Origin: Sciurus carolinensis
Lineage: Eukaryota; Chordata; Mammalia; Rodentia; Sciuridae
DNA length: 64,000 nucleotides
Reading direction: 5' to 3'
Assembly: GCF_902686445.1 (NCBI RefSeq)
Contig: NC_062219.1
Coordinates: forward strand, 111,353,160 to 111,417,159
Positions 21,007 through 31,970 of this stretch are shown here, piece by piece. The notes beneath the pieces are model-generated. The model was not told where the DNA came from, searched no databases, and saw only the letters and a program-made list of their open reading frames with translations. How positions within the stretch are numbered: the stretch's first letter is position 1; every line of letters starts with the position of its first letter. The translations under genes and the position numbers were made by a program.

Positions 21007-21974
21007 AAAGAATAAAAGGAAGGAAATAATAGGATTTTGAAGCTGGAGACATTTTTTTTCCCCTCAAAGAACCGCTGTCACGTTCTCATCGCCTTTTCCA
21101 GATCTGCCTTTTAATCAGATCCCTCTGGAACCCCGTGTCCGTGGCATTTACCACCTTAAAGAGCTCAAGCTGTGCAAAGAAAAGTCACATTTGGTGGAGT
21201 CTTTGCTCCATGAGAATTTTAATTGGGAATGTTATCTGCATGACCTATCTTGCCCAAACAGCTCTCTCCATAATGAGTTCTGGCAGCACCGGGCAGGCAT
21301 GCCACAAATGGCTTTGGCAGGCAAGCATCCGACAGGGCAGGAAGGAGCGCATGGGCAGAGTTCAAGGTCGTCTGCTGGGTGTGGGAGAGATGTGGTAATA
21401 AGTAAGTCACTGCCTAGAGGAGTTTGCCGTCTAGCTGGGGCTAGAGATGTTTAAACGACGAATGCGAAAGCAATTCAGAAGGAAGTCAGTGCTAAGAATA
21501 CTCAATGCGACAGGGCATGGCCAATTTCAAGGAATGAAGACAGCAAAGTCCCAGCTGAAACCTCGGGGACTGATCTCAGAAAGAGCGGCACGAATTCTTG
21601 TGACATCCAGTTGCTTTTTTTCGGTTCTTTCAGTTGTGAAGTCATAAAAGCCTCCCTACCCTAACAGATTTACGGGGGGACTTGGCTGGCCACAGAGGGG
21701 GAGAGTCTGCTTACATTAAAAAGGCGGGAGGGAAACCCCGTTGAACTACTGCAAGAAAACGAAAAATCAAAAAAAGCTGTTGATGGCTTAATATGCTCTT
21801 TAGCGGCTTCAGAAGATCTGAGTCATGCCTTTTCCTAATATGTCTCCCCATGTCAAAATTCACCACCTCAAAGGGAAGCGGAAGATGGTCTTATGGAGAC
21901 CATGCTCTTGACAGCCACAAGCGAACGGTGCCAACGTGTTAGCTCATCGCCCGGAGCGCAAAGCCCTTTTAGGA
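21007..21974. other. Unique region, conserved-looking
   Basis: Repeat-free and complex, with CpGs scattered in otherwise AT-balanced sequence. Examples are 21060-21350 and 21640-21900, with words such as CTTTTAATCAGATCCCTCTG and CTTAATATGCTCTTTAGCGG. It is one of the better candidates for conserved regulatory DNA. No open frame persuades. Confidence 0.4.
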
Positions 21975-22065
21975 AATTGATTTTCCTTGGATAAAGTCAC
22001 TTCCCGTCTCTGCACCTCAGTCTCTTCCACTGTAAGATGAAGCAGTTGGATGAGATCAAGCACGG
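21975..22065 (+). repeat. MIR fragment
   Basis: GATAAAGTCACTTCCCGTCT, CTGCACCTCAGTCTCTTCCA and CTGTAAGATGAAGCAGTTGG follow the MIR core in order. Confidence 0.7.
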
Positions 22066-22305
22066 CAAATTTGCGGCACGCTTGCCACTCCTTACGGCTC
22101 CATGCCCATGGCAGACATTGCTAATTGATCTAAGCACCCTGCCCCACCCAGCCCAGACATGCTGGGTCCACTCAGAGGAGGATTCGAGGTGCCCACAGTC
22201 CATCAGAGGGAATGGATGCTTGCCTCAAACCTACTCATCATCTCTGGCTTTCAATATCCCAGAATCCTGTAAGTAAAAAAGGCCTGATCAAGAGTATATC
22301 AGTAA
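22066..22305. other. Unique sequence, no gene seen
   Basis: Short unclassified interval between MIR and ID copies. Confidence 0.5.
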
Positions 22306-22372
22306 AGAGCTGTGGTTGTGGCTCAGTGGTAGGGCACTTGCCTGGCATGTGTGAGGCCCTGGGTTCCATCCT
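22306..22372 (+). mobile_element. ID SINE, tail lost
   Basis: GAGCTGTGGTTGTGGCTCAG, GGTAGGGCACTTGCCTGGCA and GAGGCCCTGGGTTCCATCC give both Pol III boxes. The A-rich tail is absent and no target duplication is evident. Confidence 0.8.
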
Positions 22373-23179
22373 GTGCTCTGGGGAGTGATAAACACGCCCC
22401 CTTCTCTGTTTTCTTTGCACTGGGCTCTTTTTCTTATTCTCCCAATGATGTGACATCCCAGGATGTTAGGTGGCCCGGCTGTCCTAACAGCGTCCAATGG
22501 TGGAAAGGGCATTAAGCTTGAGATATCTGCATTTTCTCCCCACCAAGGAAATACCTGGATGAAGTTTACTGATGTATGACTGTTTTACCCATTTGCCAAC
22601 ATACACTGCGCTTAGCACAGAGGACTGAATCGAGAGAATCTGGGATCCCTTGATCTTAACTATGTATACACGGGGGTGGGGGGTAAGTCAGGGTGTCTGC
22701 ATGCTGTGTTTCTATTACCTGGATCTTTTATCTGCTTTCAAAGCCACTATCACAAACCTTCATTGAAGAACTAGGACGAGCCACGGCAAGCATCTGCAGC
22801 TCAAACGTCTGCTTCAACTGTGTGGGTAATGGGAGAACCCAAGCCGGTGTAACCGAGAATGTGCCTCAGCCAAACTGTAAAGGGGTGCATTAGGGGCATC
22901 CTGTGTCTCTTTCTTGGGTCTGACCTCAGCTCAATAGGGTGTGGTCTGAAGGCATGTCCTCCCCTCACTGTGGCCAGGTTTTGATGCAAACTAGAGCACA
23001 GTGCCTAGACTGTGAGCCCTGGAAAGCACACTTTCATAACAAACACCTCAAGTAGCCCTAGGCCACCAATGATCCCATCAGTAGACTCTGCCCACCACAC
23101 AGACCCATTTTCTTGCTATTGTCTGAGAAATCTACTTAACAGGTCCACTGGACTTGCATGTCAAATAAAAATCCACATC
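22373..23179. other. Unique sequence, no gene seen
   Basis: No recognised repeats or exons. A short G-run lies at about 22675-22683. Confidence 0.5.
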
Positions 23180-23540
23180 TTGGAAGTTGGAAAACACCCT
23201 ACTCCAATACCCCTCAATAGTCAAAAAAACTATGTAAATTATGGTGTATTCATGCGATGGAATACTAGACTGCAATGAAAATGAACCAACTGCAACCGCA
23301 CATAGGAGTAGGAGAACAAGTAAGCATGATCTGTGTTACAGAAGTCAGGAGAGTGGTTCTCTTTGGGGAATAGTCTGGAAGGCAGTACTAGGGTTTCTGG
23401 GTGGTGGTGATGTTCCGTTTCTTGATTTGGGTGGTGAATACCTGGACTGATCTGTTTATGAAAAGTTGGCAAGTTGCTCAGTTAGGATTTGCATGCTCCG
23501 TGCATTTTATACATCAATATAAACATTTGAAAAATCGATC
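23180..23540 (+). mobile_element. Old L1 (L1M) 3'-end fragment
   Basis: CCTCAATAGTCAAAAAAACT, GGTGTATTCATGCGATGGAA and TACTAGACTGCAATGAAAAT recall the L1 ORF2 C-terminal codons. They are followed by the 3'UTR pattern AGTGGTTCTCTTTGGGG, GTTTCTTGATTTGGGTGG and a TTATACATCAATATAAA end. Too decayed to code. Confidence 0.75.
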
Positions 23541-23564
23541 TTTTATGTACATGTTATGTATGAG

Positions 23565-23800
23565 ACATCCAGAATGGATAAATCCAAGCAGACTGGCAAC
23601 TGCCAGGGGCTGGGGTTGGGGGTGGCAGCAATGGCCAGATGACCACGGTTTCCTTTTGGGGTGACGACAATGTCTTGGAACAGGACGGAAGTAGTGGTTG
23701 CACAACACTTCAGGTGTGCGAAATGCCACAGGATTGTTCACTTTAAAAAGGTTAATGGTTAATTTTATGCTCTGTGAATTTTATGTTGAAATCGGCCGGC
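23565..23800 (+). mobile_element. Second old L1M 3'-end fragment
   Basis: CAACTGCCAGGGGCTGGGG, TTTCCTTTTGGGGTGACGAC, GTGGTTGCACAACACTTC and TTCACTTTAAAAAGGTTAAT match an L1M 3'UTR of a different subfamily from the copy just upstream. Two tails side by side imply two insertions. Confidence 0.7.
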
Positions 23801-24540
23801 ACGGGCCACCCTGTAAGATCCATCCTCTCTGCCACGATTCCTGCAGGCCAACAGCTTTGCTTCCCTCCTGGCTCCTGCGGAGGTTGCAGAGGGCTGGGGA
23901 TGTGGGGCTCAGGCCAGAGCTGGGGAGTGATGCCTAGCGAGCTATTGCCGTGACGTCCATCCCACTCCAGGGTGAAAAGGGTTCCAGGTTCCGGGGCCTG
24001 CAGCCCTGTTCCTCACCCAGTCCTAGGCAGAACTGGATCTGGAATGTTCCCTGTAGCCTTGGGAGGAAACTCACATACGCAGCAGTGCGGGGGCCCGGCT
24101 GGCCAGCAATGGCCCCTCATACTGTTATCCCTTTCTTAGCAATAATGTTTAGGTTCTGGAAAGAGTTCCAAGATATATATAATTCCTCATGCTGAGTAAG
24201 GGCTCCAGCCCTGCTCTGCTGCTGCAGGGGCTACTGCTCTCTCCAGGAATGTTATTACACCAGTCTTGGCCGGCACTAGGGATGGGAGCCTCTCAATGTC
24301 CTCATTATGTGCTCCGTATTTTTCAGGTCATGTAATTCAGCTGTAAAAATTTGCCCCTGGCTGCACCTGGCATACGAGTGGCACAGAGGGGTGTGTTTAT
24401 TTTTTTTTTTAAGGTGCTGTTAAAAATAAATTTAATAAAAGAAAGAGAGAGGAAAAGAGAGAGCAAGAGACTGAGACTGTGTTTAATTTGAACTATGGAG
24501 GAAAAGACATGAACAGAAGGGCTGAGATCCTGGCACTGTG
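23801..24540. other. Unique sequence, no gene seen
   Basis: No confident repeats, apart from a T-run near 24400 and an A/G-rich stretch at 24435-24470. No coding evidence. Confidence 0.5.
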
Positions 24541-24541
24541 G

Positions 24542-24542
<1 letters not shown>

Positions 24543-24578
<36 letters not shown>
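24543..24578. repeat. (TG)18 microsatellite
   Basis: Eighteen uninterrupted TG units. The purine-pyrimidine alternation continues into GTGCACACGCG. Confidence 0.95.
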
Positions 24579-24579
<1 letters not shown>

Positions 24580-25298
24580 TGTGCACACGCGCCGGCCAAT
24601 GAGCTTCTCCTGCACAACTTAAAGCCAGCTTTGTTTATTAAACTGAAATTTTCCAGATCGTTAGGTTGTGATGTGGCTTACTTTATACTGTGCAATATCC
24701 CATCTTAAACACACATAGGTACATAAGTGAAAACCAACTGAGCAACTTCAATTAGTAACAGCATGGGCAGCAATTAACTCTAAATGAACATTTTCATGAG
24801 ATTTTTTTCCCCTCCTCCTTCCTTCCCTTAGCCGTGCAATTAATGAGCTTCTGAATGAAGCTGGCCTCTGTCTGTGGGACTGAAAGGTTCTGACTCTGGA
24901 ATCCAGGACATGTAAATGGAGAGGGAGGTAACCCCTACCCCCCAAATCTCAGGTGGTAGGTGACACAGTGTGGGAGATGAGATGTGACCCAGCTGACCTT
25001 ATGATCTAAGCCAAACCCCAGAATATTTGATCTGACAAGGTCTGTCCCATGTGTGACTGGGGGAACCTATGTGGGACATTGGCTTCTCTACACTATCTGT
25101 AATGATTTCTGAGAAAAATTGGAAATGTCCTGGAAGGACTGAGATGGTCCTGGTAATCAGGAAGTCAGGGGAAGGGGCGGGGGACCCTGATGCACCAAGT
25201 CCTGCCTTTTCCCACTAAAGTTATATGACCAGGTTTCTGTCATGACCGTGACCCTGCTCAAAGATTCTAGCACAACCAAATCAAGTTTGGAGGCTCAT
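24579..25298. other. Unique region, conserved-looking AT-rich block
   Basis: 24600-24950 is repeat-free AT-rich sequence, for example CTTTGTTTATTAAACTGAAA, CAATTAGTAACAGC, GCAATTAACTC and GTGCAATTAATGAGCTTC. TAAT-type homeodomain cores recur (ATTAGT, ATTAAC, ATTAAT). This is typical of developmental enhancers, but conservation is unproven. Confidence 0.4.
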
Positions 25299-25430
25299 GG
25301 GGCAGGGTCGAGTCTCGGTGGTGGAGCGCTTGCCTCGCATGCGTTGAGGCCCTGGGTTCGATCCTCAGCACCACATAAAAATAAAAAATAAAGGTATTGT
25401 GTGCACCTACAACTTAAAAATAAAAAAGAA
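25299..25430 (+). mobile_element. ID SINE with long sciurid tail, CpG-rich copy
   Basis: The body keeps several CpGs (GGTCGAGTCTCGG, GGAGCGCTTGCCTCGC, GGTTCGATCC). It ends CAGCACCACATAAAAATAAA, followed by the composite tail AAAGGTATTGTGTGCACC and ACAACTTAAAAATAAAAAAG. Retained CpGs suggest a relatively young insertion. Confidence 0.9.
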
Positions 25431-26299
25431 TGCAGCCTCAGTCCACCACGGAAGAGGACAGAGACCCGGACGGCAGGGCCTGGTTTCCAAGGGGCAGCTC
25501 AGCATCAGAGACTCTTCTTTCCCACTAGGAGTAGAAACTGGGTCCAAGGAGGATCCTCCCTAACCAGATTCCTTGGCGGTGTCCACGTGGGTACCCCACT
25601 AAGTGAAGCCACAGAGCTGGGAGGGGCTGGTGCGGGCGCCTCTCCAGCGACCCTGGGAAGCCAGCCCCCCGCTGAGCTGCAGGAACCTCCCACCCACTCA
25701 CCTTCCAGGTCCTGTCCTCCGCCCTGCGCGCACAACCCCTGCCAGTCCCCATCATGGCTGTGGACAGCAGGCGCGCCACCACGGGCTCACGTTGAGATGA
25801 AGCGCCCTCACCTAGTCTCCCACCCACATGCCACCTGACCACAGCTGGGACACCTTTCTTGCTGGAGGTAGCCTTTACCCAACTCTAGTTGACAGTCTGT
25901 GGACGCAGTTTCTCTTCAGAAATCCGCCCACGTGCGACTCAGTCTTCGGCCCGACTCGGGCGCCACCTGGTGTCCATGGGGGTCACTGCCGGTGGATTCG
26001 GGCGACCGGAAGAGGACCCAGGAGTTTGCTTGGGCTTTGTTTTTCCTGCTTTTCTTTTATACCTGGGCAGGTGGGTAGGTTCAGTGAATGGTGGGGTCTG
26101 TCCCCATTAAGTCAGCTTAGGACGTTCCTTGACAGTCACGTCCAAGGTCATGCTGTGCTGTGCTCTTGCAGAGAGCTGGCAGGGCCCCTTAGTATTTCAG
26201 GAGGTTGTTTTTGAGATAGGTGAATGATCCTTAGATAGGTAAGTAGGTAGGTAGACAAATGGCAGGTAGATAGTAGGAAATTTGTGTATAATTAACTGG
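25431..26299. other. Unique GC-rich sequence with elevated CpG
   Basis: 25690-26000 has more CpG than its surroundings (CGCGCGCAC-type words, GGCGCGCC at about 25770) and contains the CTCF-like motif described separately. A short (TAGG)n patch lies at about 26232-26255. No exon is recognised. Confidence 0.45.
25958..25976 (-). promoter_or_regulatory. Strong candidate CTCF site, reverse orientation
   Basis: The minus strand reads TGGACACCAGGTGGCGCCC against the consensus TGGCCACCAGGGGGCGCTA. Every core position is matched or carries a commonly accepted substitution (AGGTGGCGC). Both CpG-bearing positions are intact. It sits in the CpG-elevated, repeat-free block at 25.7-26.0 kb. CTCF would act here in chromatin looping or insulation. 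Occupancy is not shown. Confidence 0.6.
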
Positions 26300-26485
26300 T
26301 TAGGAGCCTTATCCCAACCAGTTGCTGTCTGATCATGGGCAAGTTACTTTAGTCTCTGTGAACCTCAGTTTCTTTACCTGTAAAATAGGAATAACAGTAC
26401 CCACCTCAGGGGATTATGTGAGACTTCACATGAGAGAAGTCCTGCCAAGCTCTTGACAACTGAAGTCACTCAATAAACGTGACTA
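26300..26485 (+). repeat. MIR, nearly full core
   Basis: In order: TGTCTGATCATGGGCAAGTT, TCTGTGAACCTCAGTTTC, TTACCTGTAAAATAGGAATA, CCACCTCAGGGGATTATGTG and CACTCAATAAACGTGAC. One of the best-preserved MIR copies in the window. Confidence 0.85.
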
Positions 26486-29120
26486 CCTTCTTTCTTAGCA
26501 GATGTAAGGAGACAGATCATAGTATAAAAATAAAGTTAATGGCACAATGAAAGTTTATTTCTTGGTATGTGTGGACAGGCCTAAAGGACTGGAGGAGGGA
26601 CTGTTCCTTCTTGCTTTCCTCTAAGCTCTTCTAGAGTGTTTGCGTAGCCAGGAAAAGTCTGGACCTCATGTGGTGACACTGGCCACACCTTTATTGAGGA
26701 GGCCATCCCAGACCTTGAATAAAACTGGTTAGTAAGCTATGAGGAAAACCACTGCTGACTGCGCTGGGAAAGTCCCCCAGGACCCCGCGCACGGTGCCTC
26801 CCCCTCCCTGCTGAGTGCCCACTATCGCAAAGGCTCACTTGGAATTTCAGGATCTGCCTCATGGAGTCTTGCAGCAGCCACTGGGCCAGCAGCGCTGTCT
26901 GCATCACCTAGACGAGGGACTCGGGCTCACGGGCCTAGGGTCACATGCCAGGGGACATACAACTGCAAATCTCTGCCACTTTTGGGAGCTTATGATCTCT
27001 TAGGGGTCTTTTTTATTTTTGGAGTAACAGACTGTCCCTAAACCAACCAGAATCACCTTTCCCCATGGGCCCCAGCCCGGTGTAAATCAAGTCTCCGCTG
27101 CTGCCCATGGGTCACTGGGGGGGGCTCCCAGCTGTCTTCCAGGGGTAGTTCCTGGCGTGCGGCTATATTGAGAATGTGAACCGTAACATTAACACTTAAA
27201 AGAAAGAAAGAAAGAAATACCCCTAAAGAGACTAACATCAGGTCCAGCCAAGGTCATAAATCAATGTCAGTAAATTTATAAACAGTTCATAAATGTAAGT
27301 GCTTTTCACAGGGCTGTTTGTTATTGTGTCGGTGGAGGAGGGGCGGGGGCGCAGGGAAGCCCTGCCGCCTTCTGTCCTCCAGTCTCCGCGGCTCAGAGGG
27401 CTCCGCTGCAAAGGGACCAGCCCGAGTTCAATACTGACATCCCCGTGGTGAGGGCTCAGCAGAACCTGGAGTGAGGGTGTGAGAGCCAGCCTGGCTGACA
27501 GATAAGCTGAGCCCTGAACCTGAACTGAGATTTTGAAGACATTTACCAAAAAACTCAACGGTAGCAACTCTGACTCTCTCTCCGGTTTCCCTTGTCTACT
27601 TCTCTAAATATTCTGCTCTCGGGAGCTCTGGTAACCACCCCGACAAACTATAAAGCAGAGCGGGGACTTGTGTGTGCAGACATCCCCTCTGCACCCTCGG
27701 GGAACCTCCACCAGCTCTTGCCTCCCCTGGGCCAATTCCAGGACCCAAGACCCTCGCGCTGAAGCTGAGGATGGGACAAGCCAGAGAGCCTGGGTTTTGT
27801 AAACAAGAGGGGAGAGTGACTGACCCCCGCTGTCCTCCTCAGCCACAGAGCTGCACAGCAGCGGTGCTTGGGTGCCGGAAACTCAGAGCAGGTCTCGAAC
27901 AGGGCTTCTTCCCATCTCTCTACTGAGACTAGGAAACACACACTGTCCTCTCTCTTGTCTTCATTTTTCTCTCTTCCCAGTTACCCCTTGAGTTGAGCAC
28001 ATACCACTTCCCCATCAGCCCCAAACCAAGAGGCCCTATGCATAGAAACTCTTGCTAAGCAACTGGGGGTAGGGTCAGGGCATGGTGTGGCTCCTGGTGG
28101 CTCCTTTCTCCTCAGAAAGCTCAGGTTTCTGGAGCTCCAGCTCTGGCCCAGCCCAGGAACCCTCTGGGGTGTCTGCCCTGACAACATGGCCAGGTAGCTG
28201 ACCCGTAAAAGTGGAGTGTGTTTGACTGTGGGTCCCTGCCCCACGGTCACTTGCTTTGCTGTTATGCTTTACAAACTCAAGATTCATGAATCCCTCCAGA
28301 GTGGTACAACAGAAGTAGGTACTGAGATCCAGTGCTTTCTGGAAGCTTCTCCCACCCCAATTCTGAGACACATACATTTCTAAGTGTGAGTAACTGTAGT
28401 TCTGTACACAAAGCAGTTCTTTTAGAGAGTCTTTTTGAAAATTGACTATAAAAGTTGTTCTATTTGTTCTATAACCTTGTCCCACAGTTTCTGGGAGACC
28501 CTGGTCACTACACCCTCTTTGAGAGTCTGCTGGGCTTGGACAGAGCTGCCCTGTGCTAGCAGAACTGCCCGTGAAAAATCCCTTAACCAACTGCACCTTC
28601 CAGGCTAGCACTAAACAGGGATTTCATTTATTTGAAAAGTAGGTATTAAATATGTCAGATATAGGAAGTTAAATGTAATGGGCCCAATTCCACACTCGGT
28701 TCCATATGCGTAAATCCCACTGATGGAGAACAGAACGTGGCTGGAGCAGCAAAATCAGGTCCCAGGTCTGTGGGAGGAAATTGCGCCCTTGATGGATCTT
28801 AGCTGACATTCTAATGGACATCAAGTCAAGACTGTTAAAACTGAAAGGGGCCCTCGAGTCCCCTCCCGGCATTTGGTTTTACATTTTCAAGCTGTAGGGG
28901 TTCTCACGCACCTCTGCCTTATTTCTTGGAGCTTTTTGTTTGTTACTTCCTGTAAACATTTGCCATTTTTGTTTCAGTTCAAAGGTAGAACTGTTTTCCA
29001 GGAAGGCAACTGGATGCTTGGCTAACAAGCAATCATTTCAGAACCTAAGTGTGGGAAACAGCCCGAAAACCTCCAGCAACTAAATCAGGATTTCAAGTCT
29101 TGCTCCTTCAAGTCTTCCTC
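26486..29120. other. Unique region, no gene seen
   Basis: 2.6 kb with no confident interspersed repeat; a (GAAA)n patch lies at 27196-27217. Open frames up to 178 codons (minus, 28075-28611) show no domains. CpG words cluster loosely at 27330-27450. Some of this could be regulatory, but nothing is specific. Confidence 0.45.
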
Positions 29121-29286
29121 CTCAAAGAGTGGTCCCTGGACCAGAGACATCAGTGTCCCTTGGAAAACTGTGAGGGATGCAGGGTTTCCAGTCCTGCTCC
29201 AGAATTACTGAATCCAAATCTGAGTTTTTAACACAGTCCCAGGTGATTCATGAACACATTTACAGTGCAGGAAGCCCTGGATTAGA
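29121..29286 (+). mobile_element. MER20-like hAT element
   Basis: AGAGTGGTCCCTGGACCAG, CATCAGTGTCCCTTGG, GAATTACTGAATCCAAATCT, GAGTTTTTAACACAGTCCC and AGGTGATTCATG correspond in order to a MER20-type non-autonomous hAT element. Confidence 0.7.
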
Positions 29287-29414
29287 AAATAGACGTTGGG
29301 CATGACTCCTCCTTTGGTGTGAATTTATCACCAAGCACCATCTTAAGAACTGCAAGAATCAGTTCAGGTGTTCATGATATCTCTGGGATGGTGCCTAACT
29401 AGCCCCAAGTTTCT

Positions 29415-29575
29415 CTTCCCTGGTTGGACACTAGACTCACCAAGGGAACTTTTAAACAATGTAGGTCTGCAGAATTTGCCCCAGAAATTGTGATTGAGTT
29501 GGCATCTGGAAAGGGGCTGGGACATTCATATTCACTTAGAGTTCTCCAGGAGATTCCACTGTGAAGCCTCCCAAG
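29415..29575. mobile_element. Charlie-type hAT fragment, uncertain
   Basis: GACTCACCAAGGGAACTTTT, CAGAAATTGTGATTGAGTTG, GGCATCTGG and TTCTCCAGGAGATTCCACTG resemble an old non-autonomous hAT element. The family is not certain. Confidence 0.45.
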
Positions 29576-29955
29576 AGGGTCTGGGATAAAATATAACCTT
29601 GAATGGTCAGACTTTTTAGGAACAGGAGTTTGTCCTTTTCTGATTCAATCCCACGTGTGGCATGCAGGCTCTGAGGGTGACACAGAAATGGATGCTGCTG
29701 TGGCCCTCCAGGGACTTGGAATTCAGCTGAGGAAAAGTCGGGTCCTTGCAGGGTGAAGTAAGAGAGCTGAGAAGAAGTGCCACAAGCGTGATTCCAGGGC
29801 CTGGCAGGAAGGGACGGAAGCAGGACTTGGTGGAGGGAGCTGGGAAAGGCTGGGTTTGAGAGAAGAGAGGGGAAGGCCCTGAATGACGCATCCGTGTGGC
29901 ACGGCAGAGCTGGCGGGACCTGAGGAATCTTCTAGTTGCCACAGAATACCATAAG
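29576..29955. other. Unique sequence, no gene seen
   Basis: Unclassified interval between two hAT-type fragments. Confidence 0.45.
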
Positions 29956-30116
29956 CAGGGTTTTTCGACCTCGGCACTTTTGACATGGACAGTTAGATGA
30001 TTCTTTGTTGTGAGGGCTGCCCTGGCCTCTGCCCACCATATGTCAGTAGCATCTCCCTTCCCAGTTGGGACAACTAAATATTAGACCTTGCCAACTATCC
30101 ACTGGGGAACACGACA
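29956..30116 (-). mobile_element. MER5A-like element with internal deletion
   Basis: CAGGGTTTTTCGACCTCGGC, GATGATTCTTTGTTGTGAGG, GGCTGCCC joined directly to TGGCCTCTGCCCACC, then CCAGTTGGGACAACTAAATA. Relative to the copy at 20.5 kb it lacks the middle GTAGGATGTTTAGCAG segment. Confidence 0.75.
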
Positions 30117-30139
30117 TGGATGCTAATCCCAGTGAAAAG

Positions 30140-30179
<40 letters not shown>
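30140..30179. repeat. (GT)20 microsatellite
   Basis: Twenty uninterrupted GT units just beyond the MER5A-like copy. Confidence 0.95.
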
Positions 30180-30180
<1 letters not shown>

Positions 30181-30239
30181 ACACGCATGTGCAAAAGTTG
30201 TGCCCAAACAGAAGTGCTGCCTCCCCTCTGCGTGGTTAA

Positions 30240-30415
30240 AGCAGGATGCTGGCACCGGAGCTTCTGATCCCAGCTCGGCCCCTTCCTACCTACCCTGGCC
30301 CACATTCTTCATCCCCGTGGGCCTGAGTTTCTCCATGTGTAAAAAGGGCCTAGCAGTGCCCGTCTCCCCAGGTAATCATGAAGATCGAGTTCAGTCCTCA
30401 GGCTTGGCACAGCAT
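30240..30415 (+). repeat. MIR fragment
   Basis: GAGCTTCTGATCCCAGCTCG, GGCCTGAGTTTCTCCATGTG, TAAAAAGGGCCTAGCAGTGC and CTTGGCACAGCATTTCTGG follow MIR order with heavy divergence. Confidence 0.6.
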
Positions 30416-30639
30416 TTCTGGAAAGGCCTGGCACATTGCTCTCAGGTTGGAGCCTTCCTGACCACGCCTGGCTCTGGGGCAGTGAGTGAAAGACAGGCAA
30501 TGAGAGATGGAGGTTCCAGGATCTGTTCTGTTTCTGTACATTTATTTGAATCTTGGGTAATGAGGTTGAGTTTGTGCACTGATTTTGTAGTAGAACACAT
30601 ACCCAGAAAAGAAAGATTCTAGTTTAGCCTACCTTATCT

Positions 30640-31575
30640 TTTTAAATGAACTCTTCATTTTGGAATAATTTTAGGACTCACTAAAAATCTGCAAAGATAG
30701 TATGACATTCCAGTATGCCTCTCAGTCAGTTCCAACTTCCCCTAATGCTATTGTCTTTCATTTCTGTGGTGCAATTGTCTAGATGAAGAAACATCACTGT
30801 AAGTAAGAGCCAGACTTTGGATTTCACCAGATTTTTCACTAATGTTCTTTTTCTGTTCCAGGATCCCATCCAGAATATCACATTACCTTTAGTCATCCTG
30901 TCTCCTGTGGCTCCTCTAGGCCTTGACAGTTTCTCTGTCTTTCTTTGTTTTATGACCTTGACACTTTTTAAGAGTACTGGCCAGCTATTTTGCAAAATGC
31001 CCCTCAACTGGTCAGATGCAGTGGCATACGCCTGTAATCCAGCTAATTGAAGGCTGAGGCAGGAGGATCAAAAATTGGAGGTCAGCCTCAGCAACTTAAC
31101 AAGACCCTGTCACAAAATTAAAAAAAAAAAATAAGAAAGGCTCTGAGTGTAGCTGGTGGTAGAGTTCAGTCCACAGTACCCAACCCCCAAAACACTGGAT
31201 GTGATATTTTCTCACAATTAGACTGGGCAGAGATTGTGGGGGAAACGCAGATGTAAAGTGCCCTCTCATGGCGTCACTCCAGGGGGTCCAGCCATCAACA
31301 CAATCTCACTGGTGAAGCCACACTGATCATCGGGCCATGGGAGGGTTTTCCAGGTCTCTCCCCTGTGGTGAGCCCTGCGCTCCACACTCTTTGGGAGCGA
31401 GTCACCACATGCAGCCCATGGTCATCTGAGGTAGGGACAAAGTTCCTCCAGGAAGCAGTCTGTCTGATTTGGAATTCTTCTGCAGATTTGCCTCTTTTCC
31501 CCCAGTATTTATTCATTCCATCATTTACTTATATTGATAAGAACTCATGGACATTTATTTTAGAATAAATACGTG
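30640..31575. mobile_element. Old L1 (L1M) segment split by a SINE
   Basis: AAGAGTACTGGCCAGCTATT and AAAATGCCCCTCAA on the left continue on the right as CACAATTAGACTGGGCAGAG, AAAGTGCCCTCTCATGGCG, CTCTTTGGGAGCGAGTCACC, ATTTGGAATTCTTCTGCAG and ACTCATGGACATTTATTTT. This is a recognisable old L1-derived sequence, interrupted at 31009-31190 by a younger MEN-type SINE. Orientation could not be fixed. Confidence 0.6.
31009..31190 (+). mobile_element. MEN-type dimeric SINE inside old L1
   Basis: GCAGTGGCATACGCCTGTAA, GGCTGAGGCAGGAGGATCA and GCAACTTAACAAGACCCTGT are the B1-like half, followed by an A-rich linker. CTCTGAGTGTAGCTGGTGGT and GAGTTCAGTCCACAGTACC are a decayed ID half. Confidence 0.85.
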
Positions 31576-31970
31576 ATTTATTAGAAGAAATCAGTTCGTG
31601 GGTTTTGCAGACAAGTTCCAAGATCTGCAGTCATCAAGTCGGAGACCCAGGAGAGCCAATGATGTAAGTCTCGATACAAAAGTGACATGGCTGGAGATCC
31701 TAAGAGGAGTTTCAGTTCAAGTCGAGAGGTCAGTGAAGGCTGCTGTCTCAGTTCTGAGCAGTCAGGTAGCCCTGCTGTTCTATTCAGGCCTGCACTGATT
31801 GAACAAGACCCTATCACATGAGGGAGGGCAATCTGCTTTGCTCCGTCTCCCAATTCCATTGAGAATCTCACCCAGAAACACCCCCACAGGCACACGTGGA
31901 ATAGCGCTTCACCAAATACTTAGGCACCTTGTGGTCTAAGTGTCAAGTTGACACAAGAAATTAGCCATGT
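31576..31970. mobile_element. Old LTR-like repeat, probably ERVL class
   Basis: AAGTTCCAAGATCTGCAGTC, GGAGACCCAGGAGAGCCAAT, TTCTATTCAGGCCTGCACTG, GGGAGGGCAATCTGCTTTG, CCCAGAAACACCCCCACAGG and GTCAAGTTGACACAAGAAAT appear in the order of an ancient LTR I recognise but cannot name safely. Non-coding. Confidence 0.5.
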
